DNA of 10,718 bases from JBDRGC01 sp043818215 (lineage in GTDB: Bacteria; Chloroflexota; Anaerolineae; Anaerolineales; UBA11858). The translations under genes were made by a program, and so were the position numbers. The notes beneath the pieces were generated by a model, which made no database searches, was not told the origin of the DNA, and saw only the letters and a program-made list of their open reading frames with translations. The DNA is taken from contig JBDRGC010000256.1 in assembly GCA_043818215.1 (NCBI GenBank), positions 1 through 10,718 of the forward strand, written 5' to 3'. Below, in pieces: positions 1 to 6,967 of this stretch (its first letter is position 1; the number at the start of each line of letters is the position of its first letter).

Positions 1-41
1 CCTTGGTGGTGAGAGATTCCTTTTGGTTCCGGCTCGTCCGG

Positions 42-76
42 GTTAGGTGTTAGGTGTTAGGTGTTAGGCGTAAGTA
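42..76. repeat. 7-bp tandem array (GTTAGGT), first family A unit
   Basis: Three exact GTTAGGT units (42-62), one GTTAGGC (63-69) and a decayed GTAAGTA (70-76). It lies between the CCGG-rich tail and the spacer before the hairpin. Confidence 0.9.
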
Positions 77-216
77 CCTTAGCAGTGAAAAGTTTGCACA
101 AAAAACAAGAACATTTACCACAAAGGCACAAGGCACGAAGGAAAACTTTTTATTTCTTAACTTTGTGTCTTTGTGCCTCGGTGGTGAGAGATTCCTTTTG
201 GTTCCGGCTCGTCCGG

Positions 217-258
217 GTTAGGTGTTAGGTGTTAGGTGTTAGGTGTTAGGCGTTAGTA
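217..258. repeat. 7-bp tandem array (GTTAGGT), second family A unit
   Basis: Four exact GTTAGGT units (217-244), then GTTAGGC and GTTAGTA. The first family A unit has three exact units before the same variants, so the array has gained or lost one unit between two otherwise near-identical neighbours. This is a direct sign of slippage or unequal exchange. Confidence 0.9.
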
Positions 259-448
259 CCTTAGCAGTGAAAAGTTTGCACAAAAAACAAGAACATTTAC
301 CACCAAGGCACAAAGGCACAAAGGCACGAAGGAAAACTTTTTATTTCTTAACTTTGTGTCTTTGTGCCTTGGTGGTGAGAGATTCCTTTTGGTTCCGGCT
401 CGTCCGGGTTAGGGGCTTAGTAGTTGATTCCTTGCATAAAAAAAAGGA

Positions 449-579
449 AATTAACCACAGATTTACCCTTCGGGCACGATGTCACGGATTGCACGGAAAA
501 AAAAAAAAGAAAATCCGTGACATCGTGCCCTATGGGTAAAATCAGTGTAATCCGTGGTTCCGGCTCGCCCGGGTTAGGA
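449..579. repeat. Palindromic repeat (family B) with the shared CCGG tail
   Basis: Perfect 19-bp arms at 472-490 and 512-530 (core GGGCACGATGTCACGGA) flank an A-rich loop. The outer arms AACCAC at the left and GTGGTT at the right pair again, with internal gaps. The right side runs into GGTTCCGGCTCGCCCGGG and TTAGG, the same tail that follows every family A hairpin, so hairpin and tail behave as separable modules. No coding signal. Confidence 0.85.
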
Positions 580-822
580 ATGAGAATTAAATAACTTGCG
601 CGTTTGTATCCTAACGAGAGCGCCGGTTGAGTAGCGCAGGCACACGTTTTTCGTACCGGAGCATGTCGAAACCCAGCGGATTAAGTCAAATTAGCTCATT
701 TCCCCGCCCCGCTTAGTTTCGACACCTGCACTTGCCGCAGGTGCAAGTGTACGGCTCTCAGTCCCTCCGAGCCTACTCAACCGGCACTACACCTAAATTT
801 GGAAATGGGCAAGTTATTTAAT
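574..822. repeat. Nested palindromic element, copy 1
   Basis: The outer inverted repeat is ATTAAATAACTTGC (586-599) with its perfect complement at 809-822. Inside are GCCGGTTGAGTAG (622-634) with its complement at 773-785, and GTCGAAAC (665-672) with its complement at 716-723. A further hairpin-like module lies at 722-750. The same nested skeleton recurs in opposite orientation at 6968-7254, and both share TTAGGAATGAGAATTA at one edge. It has no open frame or transposase, so it is either a non-autonomous mobile element or a structured RNA. No target duplication was found. Confidence 0.75.
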
Positions 823-919
823 CACCTCTCCTAAAGTGCATTGCACCTTCGGTTGCGGCGAAACCAGTGCGATAGCTATTATAAAGCGATTTGCATTCAA
901 AATGATTTGAGAATAAACA

Positions 920-948
920 TTGACAACAATTGTATCTCGCGATAATAT
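920..948 (+). promoter_or_regulatory. Sigma70-like promoter upstream of the GGDEF gene
   Basis: A consensus -35 TTGACA (920-925) is followed after 17 bp by TAATAT (943-948); GATAAT at 941-946 is an alternative -10 with a 15-bp spacer. The spacer holds an 8-bp palindrome ACAATTGT (926-933), a possible operator. A second perfect TATAAT at 980-985 has no good -35. The GGDEF start codon lies about 70 bp downstream. Confidence 0.55.
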
Positions 949-1016
949 GGTTACATATTATGCTACTATACGAGCGGTATATAATACCCACTAACAAAAC
1001 CCGATGGAGGCGACAA

Positions 1017-1688
1017 ATGACAGCACAAAATCCGCAGTACGACCAGTTGACCGGGCTTCTCAGTCGAGCAGCCTTCGAAGAGCAATTCAAAACCGTCATC
1101 AATGCAGCCCAAGAAATGGATACGTCTATCTCATTAGCATTTCTCGATATCGACGAATTCATGCATATCAACGAAGATTACAGCCATAGTGCCGGTGATA
1201 TGGTTCTGCAAACTGTGGCAAACACCATACAGGAAATCGTTGGGACCAACGCCCTGGCGGTACGGTATGGTGGAGATGAGTTCGCCATCCTGTTTCCAGA
1301 CACAGAGCGTGAGCAGGCTTTTCTAGCGCTGGAAGGCATTCGGATCGCCATCGAAGGACGACAATCATTTGGGGACGGGAAAGATGCCATAGATGAGCAG
1401 CTCACAATAAGCGGCGGTATCGCTTCATATCCAATCGATGGGAACACTGAAAGCGAAGTGTTACGCAAAGCGGATCAGGCGATGTATCGCGCCAAACTGA
1501 CCGGGCGGAACAGTATCCGCCTGGCCTACGAGGAGCGCATGTCGCCAAAGACATCACACTACACACTGACACAACTTGAAAGATTATCGAAACTGGCAAA
1601 AAAGGAAGGCGTGGGGGAGGCAGTCTTGCTGCGCGAGTCGCTGGATGATCTGCTTTTAAAGTACCAGGTTACCAAGATCGAATCATAA
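1017..1688 (+). CDS. Diguanylate cyclase (GGDEF domain) with C-terminal ribbon-helix-helix-like segment
   Basis: This is predicted to make the second messenger cyclic di-GMP from two GTP. The 223-residue protein has the entry motif DQLTGLLSR (9-17), DID (44-46, metal site), an intact YGGDEF (84-89) and the closing ADQAMYRAKLTGRN (152-165). The Lys usual in the DxDxFK motif is Met49. The inhibitory RxxD site before GGDEF is absent (GTNA), so product inhibition through it is unlikely. It has no signal peptide, membrane helix or sensor domain, so it is probably cytosolic. Residues about 180-216 (SHYTLTQLERLSKLAKKEG onward) look like a ribbon-helix-helix DNA-binding fold: a short beta strand and two helices ending LLRESLDDLLLKY. 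The start at 1017 was chosen for GGAGG 7 bases upstream, not the in-frame ATG at 930, which lies in the promoter. The gene is monocistronic and converges on the replication operon. Confidence 0.9.
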   Translation: MTAQNPQYDQLTGLLSRAAFEEQFKTVINAAQEMDTSISLAFLDIDEFMHINEDYSHSAGDMVLQTVANTIQEIVGTNALAVRYGGDEFAILFPDTEREQAFLALEGIRIAIEGRQSFGDGKDAIDEQLTISGGIASYPIDGNTESEVLRKADQAMYRAKLTGRNSIRLAYEERMSPKTSHYTLTQLERLSKLAKKEGVGEAVLLRESLDDLLLKYQVTKIES

Positions 1689-1720
1689 AAAAGCCGTATC
1701 TGCTCGATAGTTCAGGAAAA

Positions 1721-1753
1721 AGGAGTGCCAGTCCTCAGAGGACTGGCACTCCT
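1721..1753 (-). terminator. Intrinsic terminator of the dnaB operon
   Basis: A perfect 15-bp stem (1721-1735 with 1739-1753) encloses a 3-base loop. Read on the minus strand it ends in a run of T (the AAAAA at 1717-1721 on the plus strand), 37 bp past the loader stop codon. On the plus strand no T-run follows, so it is a weaker stop for the converging GGDEF gene. Confidence 0.75.
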
Positions 1754-1789
1754 GACATCGGCTTGAAAACCCCCACTCTCTTATAGAAA

Positions 1790-3214
1790 TCAGCTCTTTT
1801 TGCGGCGAGGGCGGCGCCGCGATCGCTCCGTACCGCGATAGGATGGGGCTGTAATGGCACAGATCAGGCTCAAACGCCGGTCTTGCATTCGGCTGAGCAG
1901 GCGGGGGTCCATATCTTGTTTCAAGTCGGGGGTGGTGATCACTGTTGGCAGTTCGGCGTTGTAGCGGTAATTGAACAATTGATAGAGCTTCTCGCGCACC
2001 CAGGGGGTCATATTCTGAGTGCCTAGATCATCCAGGATCAACAAAGAGGCTTTGCGGACCTCCTCGAAACGGCGGTCCAAACTGACCGTGCTGCGGGGGC
2101 CAAATGTGGCCCGCAGATGATCCAACAAATCAGGCACCACTACGAACATCGGCATATAGCCCTGGTCGGCGCGGTAATTGGCGATGGCAGCCGCCAAGTG
2201 AGTCTTGCCGCATCCAAAGGTACCGGTCAGCACCAGCCAGCCATCGGGATATTCGGCAAACTCCCGCGCGGCATTGAAGGCCTTTTCGAGGCCCTTTACG
2301 TGGTCGGGCAAGAGATTCTCTTTTTCGCGTAGTTTGAAAGCGGCAAATGTGAGATTACTCATAAAATCCATGGATGCAGACAAGATCGAATCCCCCAGCG
2401 TGTCGTTAGCCGGACGCCGGTAGTCAGGTGCCCTGATATTGACCCGCGTCACCATGTCGGGGTCTTCCAAACGGGAGCGGATGCGCGGTTCCACCTCCTC
2501 CAACATCAGGTTGGTTGTCACCACCAGCGGCAGTTTGTTGATGTAGCGGTAATTCAAAATCTGGAAGAGTTTTTCCTGTGCCCATTCAGTGGCATTCTGA
2601 GTGCCAAAATCGTCCATCACCAATAAGGGCGCATTGCGAATTTCATCGAAACGGGATTCAAAGGTGGCTTCGGGGTCATCGTAGGAAAAGCGCAGGGTGT
2701 CGAGCAAGTCTGGTACAGTGATGAAAAGTGTGGGAATCCCCAAATCAACGGCAAAATTGGCGACCGCGGCCGCCAGATGTGTTTTACCGCAACCATAGCC
2801 TCCCGAAAGCAGCAGCCAGCCCTTGAGCGAGCGGGCAAAAATATGCGCCTGGTTAGATGCCTGTTCCAGCGATCCGGCCTGCACAGCCCGCAATCCAACC
2901 CGGCCGCGCGGCTTGAAATTGTCGAATGTCAAATGGCGCAATTCGTCTAAGTTGCTGAGCGCAAACAGGCGGTTATGCGCCCGCTGGTTTATCTGTCCCT
3001 GGCGGCAGGCGCAAATTTGCAACTTGCCAAATTCGGGGTGGCCCACCGGCACGTCCTGGCGCAAATACCCCACCCCGCCGCAGGTGGGGCAATTGGGGTC
3101 GCCGGGCAAATCATATTGCTTATACTGCTGGGTGACAGGGTCGGCTTCAGTCTTCTTCCCACGCGGAATACTGTCGGCGACTTTTTTCAGTGTCTCGTCT
3201 AGCTTCTGGGGCAT
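1790..3214 (-). CDS. DnaI/DnaC-like helicase loader with two tandem AAA+ domains
   Basis: The 474-residue protein is predicted to load the replicative helicase using ATP. An N-terminal Cys cluster CPTC...CAC (C42, C45, C68, C70) resembles the zinc-binding helicase-interaction domain of DnaI. The first AAA+ module has Walker A GGYGCGKT (138-145), Walker B LLVMDD (197-202), sensor VVTTN (231-235) and an arginine-finger-like RIRSR (244-248). The second has GTFGCGKT (331-338), LLILDD (391-396), VITTPD (425-430) and RLLSR (438-442). Both look catalytically intact and the two halves resemble each other, suggesting internal duplication. DnaC (about 245 aa) and DnaI (about 310 aa) have one AAA+ domain. 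The tail is very basic (RRRPRRKK). The start at 3214 follows GAGG 6 bases upstream; it overlaps the DnaD-domain gene by 68 bp. Last gene of the operon. Confidence 0.9.
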   Translation of the reverse strand: MPQKLDETLKKVADSIPRGKKTEADPVTQQYKQYDLPGDPNCPTCGGVGYLRQDVPVGHPEFGKLQICACRQGQINQRAHNRLFALSNLDELRHLTFDNFKPRGRVGLRAVQAGSLEQASNQAHIFARSLKGWLLLSGGYGCGKTHLAAAVANFAVDLGIPTLFITVPDLLDTLRFSYDDPEATFESRFDEIRNAPLLVMDDFGTQNATEWAQEKLFQILNYRYINKLPLVVTTNLMLEEVEPRIRSRLEDPDMVTRVNIRAPDYRRPANDTLGDSILSASMDFMSNLTFAAFKLREKENLLPDHVKGLEKAFNAAREFAEYPDGWLVLTGTFGCGKTHLAAAIANYRADQGYMPMFVVVPDLLDHLRATFGPRSTVSLDRRFEEVRKASLLILDDLGTQNMTPWVREKLYQLFNYRYNAELPTVITTPDLKQDMDPRLLSRMQDRRLSLICAITAPSYRGTERSRRRPRRKKS

Positions 3215-3836
3215 CGTAACCTCTTTCGTGCCAGCGGCGCAAAATGGCTTCCACGTAGCGCCAATTACGCACGTTCTTCTCCACTGCGATTCGTAAGGCC
3301 TCTCTGATCCACTGGGCCGGGTACGTATCTTCAGCATCCTGCAATGTTTCGGCCAGCAGGGGCGTCATCGGCCCAATGTTTTCCTCGTACAAATGATAGA
3401 TATTGGGCCTCTCGGGAGCCAATTCCGCAGGGATGCGGGTATCATCGGAGGGTCGCCACTCGCCCGCCTGGATGGCCTGCACCGCGGCCCGCCCTTTGGG
3501 GGAATTGAAAAAATAGAGGCATACTTCCCCCTCTCCGTGGGCGAATTTGGCTTTCAGGAACGTGCCCCGCTCGACGGAGCGGACCAGGGATTCCTTGAGG
3601 GTTGCCTCGGCACCCTCGGGGGAGTCCGCCAATCCGCCAATGAAGCGGGAATCCTCCAAAAAGTCCGCCTCCGTCAAATATCGGAAACCGCCTTCCATGC
3701 GATCCAGCCGCCACAAAGCGTACAGCGTGACTTTGAGTTCGCCCAGGTGGTCGATCTGCGGGAGCAGCTCGCTGAAGAACGGTCCCGGAATGCGGGCGAA
3801 GCGCACCTTGCCGGCGGGGAAACCTTCGAACTTCAT
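3147..3836 (-). CDS. DnaD-domain primosome protein
   Basis: A replication initiation protein of 229 residues, close to the length of Bacillus DnaD (232). The C-terminal DnaD domain (about 144-203) carries its hallmarks: NIYHLYEENIGPMTP followed by NVRNWRYVEAILRRW. The N-terminal part (about 1-130) would correspond to the winged-helix oligomerisation domain but is only weakly recognisable. By analogy it remodels origin DNA and brings in the helicase-loader complex. The ATG at 3836 overlaps the dnaB stop by one base (TGATG), with AGGTG upstream; an in-frame GTG at 3839 is the alternative start. Its 3' end overlaps the loader gene by 68 bp. Both overlaps suggest coupled translation. Confidence 0.88.
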   Translation of the reverse strand: MKFEGFPAGKVRFARIPGPFFSELLPQIDHLGELKVTLYALWRLDRMEGGFRYLTEADFLEDSRFIGGLADSPEGAEATLKESLVRSVERGTFLKAKFAHGEGEVCLYFFNSPKGRAAVQAIQAGEWRPSDDTRIPAELAPERPNIYHLYEENIGPMTPLLAETLQDAEDTYPAQWIREALRIAVEKNVRNWRYVEAILRRWHERGYDAPEARRDTEKSRRQYSAWEED

Positions 3837-5215
3837 CACAGCACCTGCGATAAATCTGTTTTGCTGGTCACCGCGTTTTCGAACTTGGCCAGGTTCTTGC
3901 GGAAGATCAATTGCACATTGCCCACCGGGCCGTTGCGATGTTTGGAGATGATGATCTCGGCGATATTCTGCTTGGCGGGGTCGTCTTCGTACACTTCGGG
4001 GCGGTAGATGAACATAACGATGTCCGAGTCCTGCTCAAGTGAGCCTGATTCGCGCAGGTCGGAGAGTACAGGCCTTTTGTCAGCACGCTGTTCGACGGCC
4101 CGCGAGAGTTGGGCCGCGGCCAGTACGGGGACGTTGAGTTCGCGCGCCAGCACCTTTAGATTTCGGGAGATATACGATACTTCCTGCACGCGATTATCAG
4201 TGCGGGTATCGCCAGACATCAACTGCAAATAGTCGACGATGATCAAATCGAGGCGGTATTCCAAATGCAGGCGGCGGCATTTGGTACGCAGTTGCAGAGG
4301 AGTGATGGCCGGGGTGTCATCCAAAAATATTCTGGTGTCACTTAACACTTCGATGGCGTGAGTGAACAGGGGCCATTCGTGATCTGCGAGTTTGCCGGTA
4401 CGCAGACGCTGCGAGTCTATCCCCGTCTCTTGGGCAATCAAACGCTGCACCAATTGCTCATTTGACATCTCCAACGAAAAAATGGCAACATGTTTTTTGT
4501 GAGTTTGGGCTGCATTTTTAGCGACAGACAAAACGAATCCCGATTTTCCCATGCCCGGACGGCCGGCGATGATGAGAAAATCGGAGGGTTGCAACCCTGC
4601 GAGCAGTTTGTCCAGATCGATAAAACCAGTGGGGACGCCGCGGATTTCATCGGGGCGGGCTGCCAACTCGCCAACCCGGTCATAGTATTCGCTGAGGACT
4701 TCCTGAATTGGGGCCAGGTCACGCGTCATGCGGCGTTCGCTGACCCCGAAGACGGCTTTCTCGGCGTCGTTCATCACCGCTTCTAACCCGGCTTCCTCGT
4801 CGTATGCCAGTTTGGCGATGCGGTTGGCGGCCTCCAACATGCCGCGGCGGACAGCGGTCTCTTCGATGATGCGCCCGTAAGCCGCGGCGTGCAACGAGGA
4901 AGGGACGTTGTTGATCAGCGTGGTCAGGTAAGCCGGCCCCCCCACCTCCGCCAGTTGTCCCTGTTGATCCAGTTCTTCGGTTAGTGTCAGGAAGTCAATT
5001 GGGGAGCGGCTCTCGTGCAAGCGGGTAAAAGCATTCCAAATCCAGCGATGCCGGTGGATGTAAAAATCCTCGCCTCGCAGGAACTCGGCGACATCGTAAT
5101 AAGCCTCCGGATTGATGAGAATAGCCCCAATAACGGCCTCTTCAGCTTCACGGCTGTGAGGGACAATTTGGGGGCCAGAAGGCTGGTTGCTTTCGAATGT
5201 AGGAATATCACTCAT
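3836..5215 (-). CDS. dnaB: Replicative DNA helicase
   Basis: This ring helicase unwinds DNA at the replication fork. The 459-residue protein has the N-terminal primase-interaction domain (about 20-125, PHSREAEEAVIGAIL), then the RecA-like motor with Walker A GRPGMGKS (218-225), SLEM (247-250), Walker B LIIVDY (324-329) and the AAAQLSRAVEQR motif (367-377). The finger/loop region KHRNGPVG is at 425-432. Length and motif order are typical and no intein is present. It is the first gene of a three-gene operon with a DnaD-domain protein and a loader. No Shine-Dalgarno is visible before the ATG. A TAGAAT -10-like hexamer (minus strand, 5232-5237) sits only about 17 bases upstream without a good -35, so a very short leader is possible but unproven. 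Confidence 0.97.
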   Translation of the reverse strand: MSDIPTFESNQPSGPQIVPHSREAEEAVIGAILINPEAYYDVAEFLRGEDFYIHRHRWIWNAFTRLHESRSPIDFLTLTEELDQQGQLAEVGGPAYLTTLINNVPSSLHAAAYGRIIEETAVRRGMLEAANRIAKLAYDEEAGLEAVMNDAEKAVFGVSERRMTRDLAPIQEVLSEYYDRVGELAARPDEIRGVPTGFIDLDKLLAGLQPSDFLIIAGRPGMGKSGFVLSVAKNAAQTHKKHVAIFSLEMSNEQLVQRLIAQETGIDSQRLRTGKLADHEWPLFTHAIEVLSDTRIFLDDTPAITPLQLRTKCRRLHLEYRLDLIIVDYLQLMSGDTRTDNRVQEVSYISRNLKVLARELNVPVLAAAQLSRAVEQRADKRPVLSDLRESGSLEQDSDIVMFIYRPEVYEDDPAKQNIAEIIISKHRNGPVGNVQLIFRKNLAKFENAVTSKTDLSQVL

Positions 5216-5253
5216 GGGGGATTATTGCAGCATTCTATTGTTTCGGAAAAAGC

Positions 5254-5309
5254 GTGGAGGGTGGAGCGTGGAACGTGGAACGTGGAGGAGGGAGCGTGGA
5301 GCGTGGAGG
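5254..5309. repeat. 7-bp tandem array (GTGGAGC/GTGGAAC), 8 units
   Basis: Eight consecutive 7-mers (GTGGAGG, GTGGAGC, GTGGAAC twice, GTGGAGG, AGGGAGC, GTGGAGC, GTGGAGG) lie 39-94 bp upstream of the dnaB start. They occupy the region where the operon promoter would be expected. Confidence 0.92.
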
Positions 5310-5323
5310 GTGATTCCAATAAC

Positions 5324-5391
5324 TGTCATTGCGAGGCACGAAGCAATCTCCTCCTGCAAAGTGTGAGATTGCTTCGTGCCTCGCAATGACA
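5324..5391. repeat. Perfect 27-bp inverted repeat
   Basis: Arms 5324-5350 and 5365-5391 are perfectly complementary (core TTGCGAGGCACGAAGCAATC) around a 14-base loop. It lies between the DUF151 gene and the dnaB array. The DUF151 stop is followed by a weaker 8-bp stem (5399-5406 with 5418-5425). The perfect repeat may stop read-through from DUF151 into dnaB, but no T-run follows. It resembles dispersed palindromes common in environmental genomes. Confidence 0.9.
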
Positions 5392-5424
5392 ATTAGTAAA
5401 GAGTGATGTTTCACGTTTCACTCT

Positions 5425-5964
5425 TCACGATTTATCGTCTTTGTGATCCAAGTCATCGAGGTTAAGCTGATCCAGGAAATCTTCGAACACCGAGAGACGG
5501 TCCTCGCCACCGGCCTGGGTTTCACTGGTTTCCTCATCCATTTCTACTTCGTCTTCATCAGGTACAATCCCGGCAGTTTCCATCACATCGCGGGCAACAA
5601 AAATGGGGACATGTGCTCGAATGGCTAGATTCAGAGCATCGGAAGGACGTGAGTCGATATTGATGATTCTGCCATCTATCTTCATCATAATATTGCCGTA
5701 GAAAGTCTCGTCTCGCAAGGCTACAATTTCCACCCGCAGAATTTGGGCATCAAGATCGTTGATCACATTTTTGAATAAGTCATAGGTCAACGGGCGGGCG
5801 AGTTCCATTTCCTGCAAAGCAATCGTAAGATGTTCGGCCTCGTAAACCCCCACCCAAATTGCCAGATAGCGCTCCATATCCAAGTCGCGCAGAATGACAA
5901 TGCGCTGCTGATTCATCAGGCTGACGCGAATACTATCGATGACGACTTCTACCATTTCGGGCAT
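5425..5964 (-). CDS. Bifunctional nuclease-domain protein (DUF151/BFN family)
   Basis: The 179-residue protein matches the BFN family, named for plant proteins with DNase and RNase activity; bacterial roles are poorly defined. Family hallmarks are RPLTYDLFKNVI (57-68), DETFYGNIMM (85-94) and IDSRPSDALNLAIRAHVPIF (103-122), followed by an acidic tail (about 135-179, EDEVEMDEETSE and LDQLNLDDLDHKDD). It has no signal peptide or membrane segment. The start at 5964 was chosen because GGAG lies about 9 bases upstream and the family begins MPEMVEVxIDSI; the frame stays open upstream to 6060 but only through repeat DNA. The stop is followed by two GTTTCAC-type 7-mers (5408-5421). A candidate promoter lies about 230 bp upstream, beyond a repeat. 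Confidence 0.9.
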   Translation of the reverse strand: MPEMVEVVIDSIRVSLMNQQRIVILRDLDMERYLAIWVGVYEAEHLTIALQEMELARPLTYDLFKNVINDLDAQILRVEIVALRDETFYGNIMMKIDGRIINIDSRPSDALNLAIRAHVPIFVARDVMETAGIVPDEDEVEMDEETSETQAGGEDRLSVFEDFLDQLNLDDLDHKDDKS

Positions 5965-6020
5965 GATGAAATCTCCATTAAGACCTACGCAGTTCAAGGT
6001 GATACGCAAAAACAATAAAC

Positions 6021-6195
6021 TTACCACACATCGTCCCGATGTCCTTCGGGAAAGACACAATACCCTGACGGGTACAAGCGAGACACAAAGTTAAGAATTT
6101 AAAAGTTTTTCCTTCGTGCCTTGTGCCTTGGTGGTGAAAAAACCTTTTGGTTCCGGCCTGTCCCCGTGTGTTCTGGGGGCTCGTCCGAGTTAAGG
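6021..6195. repeat. Degenerate family A hairpin-plus-tail copy with small inserts
   Basis: The segment 6081-6158 matches the family A hairpin (GACACAAAGTTAAGAA ... CTTCGTGCC ... CCTTGGTGGTG) followed by the CCTTTTGGTTCCGG tail. The loop is inverted relative to the tail compared with the copies at 1-412. The left arm carries small palindromes (TACCCTGACGGGTA region, 6060-6074), and the tail is split by about 22 bp (6159-6180) before CTCGTCCGAGTTAAG. It fills most of the space between the CYTH gene and the DUF151 gene, where no coding frame is seen. Confidence 0.75.
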
Positions 6196-6196
6196 T

Positions 6197-6225
6197 ATTC
6201 TAACATGGGGGTGATGCGTGTGCAA
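6197..6225 (-). promoter_or_regulatory. Candidate promoter for the DUF151 gene
   Basis: On the minus strand TTGCAC (6220-6225) is separated by exactly 17 bp from TAGAAT (6197-6202). The -35 is poor beyond TTG and the -10 is 5 of 6. Transcription would enter a leader of about 225 bases containing the family A hairpin copy. Confidence 0.3.
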
Positions 6226-6270
6226 CTTAAAGACGTTGCGTCGAGCGGCGGTAGGAGCTTATCCACCCGA

Positions 6271-6885
6271 TCATCCATCTGCGGGGCGAACACCCAGGTT
6301 AGCGGAGGTTACGTTGGTGCCGGCAAAATTATCGAAGGTTAGATCGCGGAATGTCAACCCCAGCTTCCGGCAGATAACCTGGAATAACATGGCGTAGCTG
6401 TCCAAAATCCGCGCCTCCCAATCCAGCCCCAATCGCCGGTTGGCTGCCTGAATGCTGGCAGCGTCTGGCCCCTCGATCTCGGTGAAATTTCCGTAGGGCA
6501 TCTCGTCCAGTGTGATCAACACGCCATCCAGTTCGTAGACTGCGCGGTATTTCTCGTAAATCATACTGACCCGGTACCCTAAGGCCTCGATGAGTGCTCT
6601 GGCGTTATCGAAATCGCCGACCTCGAACTCGATCTCCTTTCGCAAACGCACGCCGTCTAATATGACTCCTGGCCCTTTATACGTCAATCGGTTAGCTGTA
6701 TCCCGCCGCAGACGCAGCACCTGATAGCTTCGAGCAAGCTCCCCATTAAGGGTATCGAAGCGCAAATTATACTCAAGGGTGCGTGGCTGTACCAGCTTTG
6801 CCCCCAGCGTCTCGATACGCTCTTCTAATTTCCCCAAATCGGAGATATAGAATTTGACTTCGAGTTCGGTGTTTTGATGTGGCAT
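6271..6885 (-). CDS. CYTH-domain protein (class IV adenylate cyclase type)
   Basis: CYTH proteins form an antiparallel tunnel that binds triphosphate and divalent metal; members include CyaB adenylate cyclases and thiamine triphosphatases. The 204-residue protein shows the signature ELEVK (7-11, ExExK), LRLRR (57-61), TYKGP (68-72), RKEIEFEV (82-89), YEKYRAVY (110-117) and LDEMPYGNFTEIEG (126-139). These charged residues line the tunnel and appear intact, so an active enzyme is likely, but the substrate (ATP, ThTP or inorganic polyphosphate) cannot be told. The start at 6885 matches the family N-terminus; the frame runs on upstream to 7182 only through a palindromic repeat. The RBS is weak (GAGAG about 14 bases upstream). 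No clear operon partner. Confidence 0.88.
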   Translation of the reverse strand: MPHQNTELEVKFYISDLGKLEERIETLGAKLVQPRTLEYNLRFDTLNGELARSYQVLRLRRDTANRLTYKGPGVILDGVRLRKEIEFEVGDFDNARALIEALGYRVSMIYEKYRAVYELDGVLITLDEMPYGNFTEIEGPDAASIQAANRRLGLDWEARILDSYAMLFQVICRKLGLTFRDLTFDNFAGTNVTSANLGVRPADG

Positions 6886-6967
6886 AATATAATTCTGGCT
6901 CTCTGGGAATCTCCGGGGTAGACGGTGGATGTGGGGGTGTGAGAAAACCACCAAGTAACGGTAATTG

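Larger units (their letters stand above)
1..412. repeat. Direct repeats of a hairpin-plus-tail unit (family A, about 2.2 copies)
   Basis: The unit begins at 1, 176 and 367 (last copy partial), giving periods of 175 and 191 bp. Each unit has a tail (TTTTGGTTCCGGCTCGTCCG, then GGTTAGG), a short run of 7-mers, a conserved spacer (AGCAGTGAAAAGTTTGCACA) and an A/T-looped palindrome. In the second unit the arms are 299-323 and 352-376, 25 bp with one mismatch, so the DNA or its RNA could form a strong hairpin. No gene is supported here: the open frames translate the repeats. No transposase is seen. Confidence 0.9.

Noticed and set aside
243..539. 98-residue plus-strand open frame
   Set aside because: It lies wholly in family A and B repeats and includes hairpin arms; no ribosome site or known domain.
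574..822. tRNA or known structured RNA
   Set aside because: No cloverleaf, anticodon or TPsiC-like segment; the pairing is a simple nested hairpin and is repeated elsewhere as a mobile-type element.
818..1171. 117-residue minus-strand frame antisense to the GGDEF start
   Set aside because: It covers the promoter and ribosome site of a well-supported gene and has no recognisable domain.
3215..3337. N-terminal extension of the helicase loader
   Set aside because: It overlaps the DnaD domain core in another frame, while 3214 has a good ribosome site.
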